Positions 1 through 9,193 are shown, counted from the stretch's first letter. The stretch: DNA of 64,000 nucleotides from CAVSRC01 sp963730325 (GCA_963730325.1 CAVSRC010000012.1:62001-126000), one strand, 5' to 3'. The notes: generated from the letters alone by a model not told the origin. Translations and numbers: made by a program.

Positions 1-712
1 GCGTGAAATGCTCCGGCAGGTGCCAGCCATTGTCGGCCGCCGCCCCGCGGATGAGGCGGTCGGCGATGCGCTCGGCCTTGTCGAGATAGGCGCGATCGTC
101 GGTCACCTCGAAGGCCGCCATCAGCGCCTCGGTGAGGTGCATGTTGGCGTTCTGGCCGCGATAGGGGCTCTTCGGCTGCCAGTCGCGGGTGAACTCCTCG
201 GCCACGGCGCCGTATTGCTCCTCCCAGAAGCGGTCGTTGAGGACCGCGGTCGCGTCGGCAAGCAGCCGGTCGGCCTCAGGGTGGCCGGCGGCCTTGGCGC
301 TCGACGCCGCCAGGAGCACGAAGGCATGGCCATAGGCCTGCTTGCTGTCGTCGACGGGTCCGTCGTCGTCCATCTGCCAGAAATAGCCGCCGTTCTCCCG
401 GTCGCGATGCGCGTCCCACAGAAAATCCATGCCGTGGTCGATCATCGCCTGGGCGCCCGGCCGGCCCATCAGATGGGCGATGGCATAGCAATGCACGAAG
501 CGCGCCGTGCCCTGCACCTGGCGGGCAAACGCCGCCGCGCCGGTGGCGGCGAGCGGCTTGCCGTCGTCGTCGAGATCGCGGAAGCCGCCGGCGGGGTCGA
601 TACTCGCCCCCTCGTAGAAGTCGAGCAGGTCGTTGGCGCGGGCGAGGAGCCAGCTCCGGTGGCCGGTCAGCGTCACCCACTTCTGTCCGTTCACCGAATG
701 GCGCGCAGACAT
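1..712 (-). CDS. AGE-family sugar isomerase/epimerase (3' end outside window)
   Basis: The first 237 residues are visible, starting at ATG 712; the gene runs off the left edge. The text resembles the N-acylglucosamine 2-epimerase family, which includes D-mannose isomerase and YihS-type aldose-ketose isomerases. Typical alpha6/alpha6-barrel motifs are seen, such as DFLWDAHRDRENGGYFW and GQNANMHLTEALMAAFE. The likely reaction is cytosolic aldose-ketose interconversion (for example mannose/fructose). It begins 12 bp after the ABC ATPase stop, so it is probably the last visible gene of the importer operon. The family is clear; the exact sugar is not. Confidence 0.82.
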   Translation of the reverse strand, partial: MSARHSVNGQKWVTLTGHRSWLLARANDLLDFYEGASIDPAGGFRDLDDDGKPLAATGAAAFARQVQGTARFVHCYAIAHLMGRPGAQAMIDHGMDFLWDAHRDRENGGYFWQMDDDGPVDDSKQAYGHAFVLLAASSAKAAGHPEADRLLADATAVLNDRFWEEQYGAVAEEFTRDWQPKSPYRGQNANMHLTEALMAAFEVTDDRAYLDKAERIADRLIRGAAADNGWHLPEHFT

Positions 713-724
713 CGCTTCAATCCG

Positions 725-1471
725 TCAAGCGCCGACCATCAGGCCGACGATCTCGTCACTGGTGGTCTCCTGCGGCCGTCGCTCGCCGGCCTTGATGCCG
801 TGGCGCATGACCACGATGCGGTCGGCGACGGCAAAGATGTCCTGGAGATTGTGCGAGATGAAGATGACCGCCTTGCCCTGCTCCTTGAGCGAGCGCACCA
901 GGTTGAGCACCCGGCGCTGCTCGGGTACGCCGAGCGCGGCGGTGGGCTCGTCCATGATCAGCAGCTTGGCGTTCCAGTAGATCGCCCGGCCGATGGCGAC
1001 CGCCTGACGCTGGCCGCCGGAGAAGGCGGCAACCGGCGCCTCCAGCCGGCTGGTATGGAAATCGAGCAGTCGCATGGTCTCCTGTGCCGCCTGCGCCATC
1101 GCCTTGCGGTCGAGGACGGGCAGGAAACCGAAGGCCTTGGTTTTCGGCTCGCGGCCGAGGAAGATGTTGGCGCCGATCGACAGATTGTCGGCCAGCGCCA
1201 GGTCCTGGTAGATCGTCTCGATGCCGAGCGCCCGCGCCTCGTGCGGGCTGGTGAAGGAGACGCGCTTTCCGTCGAAGATGATGTCGCCGGAGTCCGGATG
1301 GTGGACGCCGGAAACGCTCTTGATCAGCACCGACTTGCCGGCACCGTTGTCGCCGGCAAGCGCCACCACCTCGCCGAGGTCGAGGTCGAAGGAGACGCCC
1401 TTGAGCGCCTCGACGGCGCCGAAGTTCTTGGTGATGTTGCGCACCGAAAGCAGGTGGCCGCTGTCACTCAT
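725..1471 (-). CDS. Sugar ABC transporter ATP-binding protein (CUT2, single domain)
   Basis: The 248-residue ATPase has Walker A GDNGAGKS (about residue 42), signature FSGGQRQAVAIGRAI and Walker B LLIMDEPTAALG. It holds one nucleotide-binding domain, like rhizobial FrcA, rather than the tandem domains of RbsA, so it would act as a homodimer beneath the permease. Its start overlaps the permease stop by 8 bp, implying coupled translation. It energises uptake of a monosaccharide bound by the upstream periplasmic protein. The substrate cannot be read from the sequence. Confidence 0.93.
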   Translation of the reverse strand: MSDSGHLLSVRNITKNFGAVEALKGVSFDLDLGEVVALAGDNGAGKSVLIKSVSGVHHPDSGDIIFDGKRVSFTSPHEARALGIETIYQDLALADNLSIGANIFLGREPKTKAFGFLPVLDRKAMAQAAQETMRLLDFHTSRLEAPVAAFSGGQRQAVAIGRAIYWNAKLLIMDEPTAALGVPEQRRVLNLVRSLKEQGKAVIFISHNLQDIFAVADRIVVMRHGIKAGERRPQETTSDEIVGLMVGA

Positions 1472-2495
1472 CGCGGTGACCTCCCAAAAACCGGCGCTGA
1501 CTCTGATCGACCAGCACCGAAATGATGATCACCACGCCGACGGCGACGAACTGCCAGAACGGTTCGACGTCGATGAAGACCAGGCCGTACTGAATGACCG
1601 CGATGACCAGCGCCCCGGCGACGGTGCCGGCAACCGTGCCCGATCCGCCGAACAGGCTGGCGCCGCCGATGACCACCGCCGCGATCGAATCGAGCAGCAG
1701 CGGTTCGCCGGCCTGCGCCGCGCCGGCCAGGAAGCGGCCGGTATAAAGCACACCGGCGAGGCCCGCGCACAGAGCCGAGAGGATGTAGATCCAGGTCGTC
1801 AGCCGCCCGACATCGATGCCCGAACGAATGACGGCGTCGCGATTGGCGCCGACGGCGTAAGTGTGCTGGCCGAAGCGCGTCTGCGAAAGAACGTAGTGCA
1901 TCGCCAGGGCGACGATCACGGTGATGATCACCACCACCGGCACGCCCAAAATCCTGCCATTGCCGAGCCAGGCGTAGACGCTGTTCTGCACCGGAACGGT
2001 GGTCCCTCCGGCAATCAGATAGGCGACGCCACGGGCGACGCCGTACATGCCGAGTGTGCCGATGAATGGCGGAACGCCGAGCCGGGCAACCAGCCAGCCA
2101 TTCACCCAGCCCGGGATGAACGACACTCCGACGCCGAGAACCATCGCCAGCAGCACCGCGAGCACCGGCGGCACACCGAACACACCAGCGGCGATATTGG
2201 CCGTATGGGCCGCAACCACCGCCGCCAGGCCCATGGTGAAACCGACCGAAAGATCAATGCCCGCGGAAATGATGACGAAGGTCTCACCGAGCGCGAGAAG
2301 CAGCGGCGCCGTGGTGAAGATGGCAATCGACTGAAGGTTGTAGGTGTTGGCGATAAAGGTCACGCCATAGGCCATCTGCGCCCAGACTTCGAAGAAGATG
2401 AGAAGCAGGGCCAGGAACAGCCACGCACGCAGGTCGGCAATGCGCTCCAGAATGCTGCGCGGCGCTTGGGGTGCGGGTGCGGATACCGATGTCAT
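1464..2495 (-). CDS. Sugar ABC transporter permease (RbsC/FrcC family)
   Basis: The 343-residue, strongly hydrophobic protein has about eight to ten predicted membrane segments. The conserved BPD_transp_2 text LGETFVIISAGIDLSVG is present in the N-terminal half, and GGASLFGGSGTVAGTVAGAL in the C-terminal half. It forms the inner-membrane channel of a CUT2 importer. The gene lies 96 bp downstream of the binding-protein gene, behind a stem-loop, and overlaps the ATPase gene by 8 bp. Confidence 0.93.
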   Translation of the reverse strand: MTSVSAPAPQAPRSILERIADLRAWLFLALLLIFFEVWAQMAYGVTFIANTYNLQSIAIFTTAPLLLALGETFVIISAGIDLSVGFTMGLAAVVAAHTANIAAGVFGVPPVLAVLLAMVLGVGVSFIPGWVNGWLVARLGVPPFIGTLGMYGVARGVAYLIAGGTTVPVQNSVYAWLGNGRILGVPVVVIITVIVALAMHYVLSQTRFGQHTYAVGANRDAVIRSGIDVGRLTTWIYILSALCAGLAGVLYTGRFLAGAAQAGEPLLLDSIAAVVIGGASLFGGSGTVAGTVAGALVIAVIQYGLVFIDVEPFWQFVAVGVVIIISVLVDQSQRRFLGGHRDE

Positions 2496-2526
2496 GGTCG
2501 CCCACTGTCATGCACATCACTGAACT

Positions 2527-2555
2527 GGGCCGCCGACCGCGAGGGGCGGCGGCCC
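2527..2555 (-). promoter_or_regulatory. Intercistronic stem-loop between binding protein and permease
   Basis: Two perfect 9-nt arms (2527-2535 and 2547-2555, GGGCCGCCG and its complement) flank an 11-nt loop, in the gap between the binding-protein stop and the permease start. No T-run follows. Such hairpins in importer operons commonly protect the binding-protein message or partly terminate it, giving an excess of binding protein over permease. That role is inferred. Confidence 0.55.
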
Positions 2556-2591
2556 GTTCGATGTGCTGTCCGGATCGGACCGAACCGATGA

Positions 2592-3575
2592 TTACGACGT
2601 GTAGAGGAACTTCTTCACGTCCGGGTCGTCGATATTGTCCTTGGTCATCGTCGTGAAGCCCGTGCCGATCGCGGTCGGGACCGATTGGCCGGTGAGATGC
2701 GCGTAGGCGCCCACCACTCCGTAATAGCCGATTTCGGCCGGATGCTGCGCGATGACGACGGTGAAGGTGCCGTCCTTCAGTTCCTGGACGACGGAGGTCG
2801 GCGCGTCGAAGGCGGCGATCTTGATGTCGCCGACCTTGCCGGCCTGCTTCACGCCATTGGCCGAACCGCTGGCGGAGAACAGGTTGGCGCCGAAGATGCC
2901 CGCGAGGTCGGGATTGCGGGCGAGGACCGCCTGGACCTGCGAGGCCGCCTTGTTGGCGTCGTCGTCGTTGAACTGGGTCTCCATCACCTCGATGTTGGGA
3001 TGGCCCATCATCTCCTTCTTGAAGCCCTCTTCGCGCTGGTCGGTGGTCGACACGCCGGGCTTCACGTTGGAGACATAGACCTTGCCCTTGTCGCCGATCG
3101 CCGCGGCCAGTGCCCGCGCGGCCATCTCGCCGCCGAGCACATTATCCGAGGCCACATAGGAGAGCGGGAAGTCGGCATCGCCGGCGCCGGTCTGATAGAC
3201 GCCGGTGCCGATGAAGGTGTCGACGGTGATCACCGGAATGCCGGCGTCGGCGGCCTTCTTCAAGGGCTGGACGAGCTGAACCTTGTCGGTCGGCGCGATC
3301 AGGATGGCGTCCGGCTTGCGGGCGATGACGGCATCGAGCACCGGCACCTGCAGGGTCACGTTCCATTCGGACGCACCCTGGAAGCCGAGATTGACGCCCA
3401 GCGCATCGGCGGCCGCCTGCGCGCCCCGATGCATGGTGATGTAGAAGGCGTCAGTGGTGAGGCCGGGGACAAGGGTGATGTTGAATTTCTTTTCCGCGGC
3501 GAACGTTGGACGAACCCCCAGCGTCGCTGCTCCGGCCGTCGCACCCAGGAGAGTCAGAAAGCTTCTGCGTTCCAT
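2592..3575 (-). CDS. Periplasmic sugar-binding protein (RbsB-like, Peripla_BP_4)
   Basis: The 327-residue protein starts MERRSFLTLLGATAGAATLG, an export signal with twin arginines that could suit Tat or Sec, and probably matures after TFA-A near residue 27. The two-lobed fold is shown by NITLVPGLTTDAFYITMHRGA, IARKPDAILIAPTD, PVITVDTFIG and IAAFDAPTSVVQELKDG. A good ribosome site (aggagga) precedes the ATG. It captures the sugar for the downstream permease and ATPase and is the first gene of the importer operon. Confidence 0.93.
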   Translation of the reverse strand: MERRSFLTLLGATAGAATLGVRPTFAAEKKFNITLVPGLTTDAFYITMHRGAQAAADALGVNLGFQGASEWNVTLQVPVLDAVIARKPDAILIAPTDKVQLVQPLKKAADAGIPVITVDTFIGTGVYQTGAGDADFPLSYVASDNVLGGEMAARALAAAIGDKGKVYVSNVKPGVSTTDQREEGFKKEMMGHPNIEVMETQFNDDDANKAASQVQAVLARNPDLAGIFGANLFSASGSANGVKQAGKVGDIKIAAFDAPTSVVQELKDGTFTVVIAQHPAEIGYYGVVGAYAHLTGQSVPTAIGTGFTTMTKDNIDDPDVKKFLYTS

Positions 3576-4053
3576 GGTTTTCCTCCTTGTTGCCTACCAT
3601 TGTTGCGTATCGACATGAGGTCAGCGGTGGGCTGCCGACTTCATTCAGTTGTAGGCCCGTTTGCCTGCTCGACAATCCTCATCAGTCCGGCATCAGCCGA
3701 CAACAAGATTGATCACAGCCGGTCGAGTCGTCGCGCACTTCTCGCAAAATCCGACATGTCTCTCGACCGGCCCGACCTGATGGCCGCGGCGATTGAGCGC
3801 AGAAAGCGCTTCGGCGGATCCGATGCTGTCGAATCATCGTCCTGCCGACCGCCCTCGCGCCAAAAGCGCGGGCTGGCGAGCGCATTCGTATATTTCCTCC
3901 CCGAACTGCTCGTTGGCAGCCCCGTATTTTTTACGCGCGTAACATTATGTTTAACGCGAGACGCGTGTCAAGGCTACAAAGTTGCGCTCGCGTGCAAACT
4001 CCGTCTACTATGGCGCGGCGGTAGCAGGCCGTCGCACCAATCAGCATTCACCG
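3576..4053. promoter_or_regulatory. Divergent promoter region between importer operon and LacI gene
   Basis: This 478-bp non-coding region separates divergent transcription units. An 8-bp palindrome AAGCGCTT at 3804-3811, in the context gaAAGCGCTTcg, resembles the core of many LacI-family sugar operators. A second AT-rich patch, about 3925-3962, contains ACGCGCGT and TAACATTATGTTTAA and could hold the regulator promoter. Both are visual candidates only; no convincing -35/-10 pair was fixed. Confidence 0.35.
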
Positions 4054-5079
4054 ATGGGCACTGACGCCGTTCACACCATGCAGGATTTCGCCCGACGCAT
4101 CGGACTGTCGCGTCCGACCGTGTCGCGCTTTTTCGCCGATCCCGATTCGGTGCGCCCGCGCACACGCAAGCTGATCGAGGAGGGCATCCGCAACTACGGT
4201 TACAGCCCGAATTTCTTTGCCTCCAATCTCACGCGCCGCTCGCCGCGAGCCATCGGCATCATCGTGCCGTCGATCATCGATCCGTTCTTCGGCGAACTTG
4301 TCAGCACGATCGAGCTTTACGCCGAGGATCGCGGCTATCTGACCGTGCTGCAGTGTTCCCACAACGACAGTTCCTTGGAGCGGCGGGCACTTTCCCGATT
4401 GGTGGCGATGGACGTTGCGGGGATCGCCATGGCCCCGCTCGGATTCCGCTCCGACACCGCCGCGGTTGAGCAGGCGATGAAGCAGGTGCCCATCCTCTTC
4501 ATGGATTCGCGCCTGCGTGAGGGGGTGCCCTATGTCGGCACCAACAATCGAACGAGCATGGCGCTCATGGTGGATTATCTGTGCCGGTCCGGTTCGCCGC
4601 CGGCGCTTTTCACCATGCCGGCGGTGAACGCCAACATACGGGAGCGGCGCGAGGCCTATTGCGAGCGCATGCGCGAACTCGGTCACGAGCCGCGTATTCT
4701 CAATCCCGAGGACGGAGCGGTTGGCGACGACTACGAACGCTACGGCTTCGAGCGGTTCCTCAGTCTGCCCTCCGAAAGACTGGCCGGCGTCGATACCATC
4801 CTCTGTTCGAACGATCGGGTTGCGTTCGGGCTGTTGGCGGCGGCAAAGCGGCTGGGCATCAGTGTCGGAGCCGGGCCGGGCAACACGCTGCGCGTCGGCT
4901 CGCATGACGGTCAACGCTTTGGCGCGTTCGCTTCGCCCTCGCTCACGACATCGGGGCAGAACATCCGCGGCATTGGGGAGCGGGCGGCCAAGACCCTGAT
5001 CGACCTGGAGAATGGCGGGGAGCTTCCCCAGGACGATGTTCTGCTCGACGGAACCCTGATCTTCCGCGATTCCGCGTAG
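4054..5079 (+). CDS. LacI-family transcriptional regulator
   Basis: A 341-residue protein from ATG 4054. An in-frame extension to 3982 lacks recognisable sequence, and ATG 4078 is also possible. The N-terminal helix-turn-helix is MQDFARRIGLSRPTVSRFF (residues 9-27), followed by a hinge helix, the linker RAIGIIVPSIIDPFFGELVS and a periplasmic-binding-like sensor with DTILCSNDRVAFGLLAAAKR. It is divergent from the importer operon and convergent with the kinase, so it is the obvious sugar-responsive regulator of the locus. The effector is unknown. Confidence 0.92.
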   Translation: MGTDAVHTMQDFARRIGLSRPTVSRFFADPDSVRPRTRKLIEEGIRNYGYSPNFFASNLTRRSPRAIGIIVPSIIDPFFGELVSTIELYAEDRGYLTVLQCSHNDSSLERRALSRLVAMDVAGIAMAPLGFRSDTAAVEQAMKQVPILFMDSRLREGVPYVGTNNRTSMALMVDYLCRSGSPPALFTMPAVNANIRERREAYCERMRELGHEPRILNPEDGAVGDDYERYGFERFLSLPSERLAGVDTILCSNDRVAFGLLAAAKRLGISVGAGPGNTLRVGSHDGQRFGAFASPSLTTSGQNIRGIGERAAKTLIDLENGGELPQDDVLLDGTLIFRDSA

Positions 5080-5121
5080 GGCACGTCACCATCGGATAGA
5101 AGCTGCCAGTGACGCCCGATG

Positions 5122-6672
5122 CTATGTCGCGGGCCGCGTCGCCCGTTCGGCGATCTTCACCAGCTCCGAATCGACCGGCCACAGGGTCGGCTGCAACCCG
5201 TCGAACACCGAGTGTCGCAGTTCCCGATAAAGGCCGACAAGTCTTTCGTCCGGCTCGACCACATGCTCGCGACGATTGAGTGCGGCGAGCGCCGCCTCGA
5301 GATTGGGCCATAACCCGGCGGCAACGCCGCCGAGAAGGGCGGCGCCGAGCGCTGTCGCCTCCGATACATCGACCACGGTCACCGGCCGCCCGAAGGCGCT
5401 TGCCTTGATGGCGACCAACAACGGATTGCGCGATCCGCCGCTAATCAAGCGAATCCGGCCGGGCTCCGGTATCCCGCTGATGTCGGCCATTGCATCGGCG
5501 ACGAAGGCCGCGCGCATGGCCAAGCCCTCGAGCACGGCCCGATAGAGCGCTCCGCGGGTGGTGGTGTCGGTCAGCCCGATGAAGGCGCCGCGCACCGGAT
5601 GCTCGGGGTCGGTCGAGGTCTGGCCGAACATGCGCGGCAGGAACACGATACCCTCGCTGCCGGGCTGAACGGCCGCTCCCTCGGCGATCAGCGCCTCGTG
5701 CGGCGGATGGCCGACGAGATCGCGCAGCCACTCGATGGCGCCGCCGGAATAGGCGACGGCGGCGCCGACATAGTACAGCGACCGACGCGAATCGATGGCG
5801 CCCTGGAACAGGTTCGCCCTGGGCAGCTTCGGATCGAACGACGGCTGCTTCATGGCCAGCACCAGGGCTTCGGCGGTGCCGATGCTGTCGATCATCGTTC
5901 CCTGCACGGCCATGCCTGCGGCCATTGCGCCACAGATATGGTCGTGCGCGCCGACGCCGACCACCGGCTTGCCGGCGATGCCTGTCGCCGCCAGCACGTC
6001 GGGAAGGACGGGCGCGAGCGCCGTGCCGCTCGCCGTCGGCGGCGCCAGCATCGAACTGTCGAGGCCGGCCAGGGCGAGAAGCTCGTCCGACCACCGGCAG
6101 CGGCGTAGGTCGAAATAGAGCGTGCGCGAGGCGAGCGTGTAGTCCGTCGCCATCGCACCCGACAGGCGGTAGGCGATCCAGTCCGCGATCATCAGGATCT
6201 TGCGCACCTGCCGCATGGCATCCGGCCAGTGCGTCCGCATCCATATCAGCTTGCTGAGCGTGAAGATGTGGTCGAGCTGCAGGCCGGTGATCTCGAACAT
6301 GCGTTCGACGCCGACGGTGTCGCGCAGGGTGTGCGCCTGCTCCACGGTGCGCGTGTCGTGCCAGACGATCGCCGGTGCCAGCGACCGCCCGGCCTCGTCG
6401 ACCAGCACGCAGCTCTCGCCGACGCTGGCGACAGCGATGCCGGCGACCGGCCGGCCGGCCAGTGCGCCGGCCACCTCGCCGAGGCATTCGGTGACGGCGG
6501 TGAACATGGCCTCCGGATCGTATTCGAGACGATCCGGAGCGATCCGCTTTTCCGGCGTGGGGCGGCGCGCCTGCGCGACCTGGTTGCCGTGGGCGTCGAA
6601 AACCAGTGCGCGCACCGACTGCGTGCCGATGTCGATGCCGATCAGGAAGGGCGGTTCGAAACCGTCGGACAT
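5122..6672 (-). CDS. FGGY-family carbohydrate kinase
   Basis: The 516-residue kinase has the N-terminal phosphate loop IGIDIGTQSVRALVFD (about 11-26), the substrate-lobe text IVWHDTRTVEQA, and second-domain motifs VVGVGAHDHICGAMAAG and IRLISGGSRNPL. Family members phosphorylate ketoses, polyols or sugar alcohols with ATP. Between the aldolase upstream and the isomerase/importer genes, the simplest role is phosphorylation of the ketose made by the AGE isomerase. It ends 42 bp from the convergent LacI gene. Substrate unassigned. Confidence 0.9.
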   Translation of the reverse strand: MSDGFEPPFLIGIDIGTQSVRALVFDAHGNQVAQARRPTPEKRIAPDRLEYDPEAMFTAVTECLGEVAGALAGRPVAGIAVASVGESCVLVDEAGRSLAPAIVWHDTRTVEQAHTLRDTVGVERMFEITGLQLDHIFTLSKLIWMRTHWPDAMRQVRKILMIADWIAYRLSGAMATDYTLASRTLYFDLRRCRWSDELLALAGLDSSMLAPPTASGTALAPVLPDVLAATGIAGKPVVGVGAHDHICGAMAAGMAVQGTMIDSIGTAEALVLAMKQPSFDPKLPRANLFQGAIDSRRSLYYVGAAVAYSGGAIEWLRDLVGHPPHEALIAEGAAVQPGSEGIVFLPRMFGQTSTDPEHPVRGAFIGLTDTTTRGALYRAVLEGLAMRAAFVADAMADISGIPEPGRIRLISGGSRNPLLVAIKASAFGRPVTVVDVSEATALGAALLGGVAAGLWPNLEAALAALNRREHVVEPDERLVGLYRELRHSVFDGLQPTLWPVDSELVKIAERATRPAT

Positions 6673-6734
6673 GCCCGTCGCCTCACCCGGTCAGGGGTGA
6701 GCGTCGTCTGTCGGAAACATCGCGCGAACCGTCA

Positions 6735-7721
6735 TCATTCCTTCAGCGCCGGTTCGGTGATCTCGATGTCTTCGGCAAGCGGACGGTCGGGCGTCAGCTT
6801 GTTCTTGGCCAGGCCGTCGTGATAGGCGCGCACCGCGTCCTCCGCCTTGATCTGCCCTTCGACCACCGCGCGCATGAGCGTGGCAAGCGCGATCGCATCC
6901 TCGGCGAGGTTGAGCTTGCGGCCGAACAGGGCGACGCGTGCACCGTGCTTCTCGGCCTGCCCGACGAGCTCCAGAGTGTCGCGCGTGGTGCCGCGCGCGC
7001 CGCCCATGACGCCCGGGATCAGATGCCCCGGATCGAAGGCGGCGAGCTCCTCCATGGCGCGGGCGCCGTTGTACTGGAGCTTCAGGAACTTCGGCTGGTC
7101 GGCGCTCATCACGCCGGCAAGGGTGCGCACGATGTTGTCGTTGATGAAGGCGCCGAGGTCGCCGCCATTGGTGAGGTGAATGTCGAAGGCCGGGTTGAAC
7201 ACTTCCAGGAAGTGCTGCATCCCGTGTTCGGCCGCCTCCGCCCGGAAAGCCGAATAGGCCTCGGCATTGATGGCGTCGATGTCGACCTTGTTGGAGAAGG
7301 TGATCGAATAGAGGCCGAGATCGGTGTATTTGCGCGCCTGGTCGATGCGGGCGGTGCGGTGATGGCGCGACGGCTCCTCCTTGTAGCGCCCGCCGCGGGC
7401 CGACCAGATGTCGGTGGTGTCGTTGAGGCGGATGGCCGGCTTCACCGGACTGTCCTCGAACAGCCCTTCCTCCGACAACCGTTCGGCCGTGGATGCCGAC
7501 ATCAGCATGATGTCGACCAGCCCCGAGCGGGTCATTGTCCGTATTCTCTCGAAGTACATGGGACGCGTGCCATAGCGACCCGGATTGGCTCGGTCGGGTC
7601 CGGTGACGGCCGCCCCGAAGCCGATATCGGCGTCCTTGGCGTCGGCGATGATGAAGTCGGTTGGCGTGTAGGTGCCGTCCTTGATGCGGGCGAACTTCTG
7701 GTCGAGGCTTTTTTGAATCAT
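6735..7721 (-). CDS. DeoC/LacD-like class I aldolase, putative sugar-phosphate aldolase
   Basis: The 328-residue TIM-barrel-like protein begins MIQKSLDQKFARIKDGTYTP. A strand with a candidate Schiff-base lysine (PKFLKLQYNGARAMEEL, about residues 218-234), a phosphate-binding style loop IPGVMGGARGT and a final strand with GARVALFGRKLNL suggest a class I aldolase of the DeoC/LacD superfamily. It sits 62 bp upstream of the kinase in the same direction, fitting cleavage of the kinase product. I cannot name the exact reaction; a dehydratase-like or orphan member is possible. Confidence 0.65.
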   Translation of the reverse strand: MIQKSLDQKFARIKDGTYTPTDFIIADAKDADIGFGAAVTGPDRANPGRYGTRPMYFERIRTMTRSGLVDIMLMSASTAERLSEEGLFEDSPVKPAIRLNDTTDIWSARGGRYKEEPSRHHRTARIDQARKYTDLGLYSITFSNKVDIDAINAEAYSAFRAEAAEHGMQHFLEVFNPAFDIHLTNGGDLGAFINDNIVRTLAGVMSADQPKFLKLQYNGARAMEELAAFDPGHLIPGVMGGARGTTRDTLELVGQAEKHGARVALFGRKLNLAEDAIALATLMRAVVEGQIKAEDAVRAYHDGLAKNKLTPDRPLAEDIEITEPALKE

Positions 7722-7944
7722 GGTTGAACAATCCCGATACCGCCGCTGTCGCGTGAATTTGGGGGTGCGGCGAACGCCCGCCCGTTCCGACAGAAATGCC
7801 GAATATTGTCAATGCGTCCCAGCGCAGCAAATGGCCACCTGACCGGCCCCCGCCGCGAAAGGCGGCGGACTGCGCGTTAAGTCGATATTGACGAGAGGCA
7901 ACCTATGGCTGAAGGCAATGCGCCCTTTCAGGAAGGAAGCCTGA

Positions 7945-8769
7945 ATGCCGGAACTGCAACGCTACAAGCGGACGGCCAGGATCGCGAAGGTCCTCATTCC
8001 TGCCGCCGCGCGATTGCTGTCGTCGGAGCGGGCGCAGACCGCCGTCTCGCTGTGCGAGGTCGGTGCGGCCATGGTTCAGGGAAAGGGCGCCGGCTCCGGT
8101 TGGGATCTCAATGCCGAGGTCACCGCAGCCATGAATTTCATCGGCGCCGGCGCGACGGTGTTCGATGTGGGCGCCAACCGGGGGGAATGGTCGCGGGCGG
8201 TCCGCGAACGACGAAGCGACGTCCGGCTGTTTCTGTTCGAGCCGCAGGCGGCGTGTGCGCCCTATCTTGAGATCGACGGGGCGGTTCTGACGCAGGCAGC
8301 CGTCGGCGAGGCGGATGGACGGGCCGAGCTGCACAGCTCGGGCGATGCGGAGGCCAATGCCTCGCTTCATGAAAGAAAGGACACCTATTTCGACCGGCAG
8401 ACCTTCACCTCGCACGAGGTCGCGGTGGTCTCGATCGATTCCTTCATGGCGACGAATGCCGTCCGCTCCGTCGATTTCATGAAGATGGACATCGAAGGCC
8501 ACGAGCTGTTTGCGCTGCGCGGCGCTTCCCGCGCGCTGGCGAACGGCGCCATTGGCGCCCTGTCCTTCGAGTTCGGAAGCGGCAATATCAACTCGCGCAC
8601 CTTCTTCCGGGACTTCTGGGACCTGCTGACCGGGTACGGTTACGAGATCTATCGGGTGCTGCCGCGCGGCCGGATGCTGCGCATACGCCGCTACGACGAG
8701 GATCTGGAGTACTTCCGGGGCGTCTCCAACTATGTCGCGGCGTTGGGCAAGCGGGATTCCCGCCCTTAG
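7945..8769 (+). CDS. FkbM-family SAM-dependent methyltransferase
   Basis: The 274-residue protein starts at ATG 7945, well placed behind ggaaggaag. It has the SAM-binding glycine motif VFDVGANRGEWSRAV (about 72-86), the acidic FLFEPQ after strand 2 and the FkbM hallmark VDFMKMDIEGHELFALRGA. FkbM enzymes O-methylate polyketides, glycans or lipids. A GC hairpin (7850-7856 pairing 7862-7868) lies in the divergent spacer shared with the aldolase gene. No glycan cluster is adjacent, so the substrate is unknown. Confidence 0.85.
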   Translation: MPELQRYKRTARIAKVLIPAAARLLSSERAQTAVSLCEVGAAMVQGKGAGSGWDLNAEVTAAMNFIGAGATVFDVGANRGEWSRAVRERRSDVRLFLFEPQAACAPYLEIDGAVLTQAAVGEADGRAELHSSGDAEANASLHERKDTYFDRQTFTSHEVAVVSIDSFMATNAVRSVDFMKMDIEGHELFALRGASRALANGAIGALSFEFGSGNINSRTFFRDFWDLLTGYGYEIYRVLPRGRMLRIRRYDEDLEYFRGVSNYVAALGKRDSRP

Positions 8770-8788
8770 CCGACAGGCCGCGGCGCCT

Positions 8789-9193
8789 TCACCCCTTGCG
8801 GATGTCCTTCCAGGGGGCAATGTCGGACACGTCGACCAGCTCGTAGCCGATGGGGCCGTCGCAGGGGCCGAGAATGGCGATCAGCTTGGCGTCCTCGGTG
8901 CCTATGTTGAAGAAGGCATGCACCGTGTCGGTCGGAATGAAGGCGCTGTCGCCGGCACCGAGGATGTGCTTTTGGTGCTTGATCCAGAACGAGACCGTGC
9001 CGGCGATCACGTAGCTCACCTGTTCCTGTTTCGGGTGCCTGTGGAAATTGTGGCCCTTGCCTGGGGCCAGCGTGATCTCGATCACGGTGAGATGTTCCGC
9101 GCCGGTCTTGGGCGGGTTGCTGATCCAGCCGAGTTGGGCCCAGTTGAGCATCTCCGGCCTGGTGTCCCTGGCCATCACGAATTTGCCGACCAT
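8789..9193 (-). CDS. Small cupin-domain protein
   Basis: A 134-residue protein from ATG 9193, chosen because gagaagg precedes it; an upstream in-frame extension has no recognisable sequence. Cupin motif 1 is GHNFHRHPKQEQVSYVIAG, with metal-ligand candidates His, His and Glu, and motif 2 contains IPTDTVHAFFNIG. Single-domain cupins of this kind bind a metal and act as isomerases, dioxygenases or sensors. Convergent with the FkbM gene. No partner gene indicates a substrate. Confidence 0.83.
   Translation of the reverse strand: MVGKFVMARDTRPEMLNWAQLGWISNPPKTGAEHLTVIEITLAPGKGHNFHRHPKQEQVSYVIAGTVSFWIKHQKHILGAGDSAFIPTDTVHAFFNIGTEDAKLIAILGPCDGPIGYELVDVSDIAPWKDIRKG

Noticed and set aside
1..7721. 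Sulfoquinovose (sulfo-EMP) pathway
   Set aside because: An AGE isomerase, a kinase and an aldolase also occur in sulfoglycolysis, but the kinase here is FGGY rather than PfkB type, and no sulfosugar hydrolase or sulfonate exporter is seen. The evidence is insufficient.
7904..7944. ATG at 7904 as start of the FkbM gene
   Set aside because: It is in another frame and gives only an Arg-rich shadow product; ATG 7945 has the better ribosome site.
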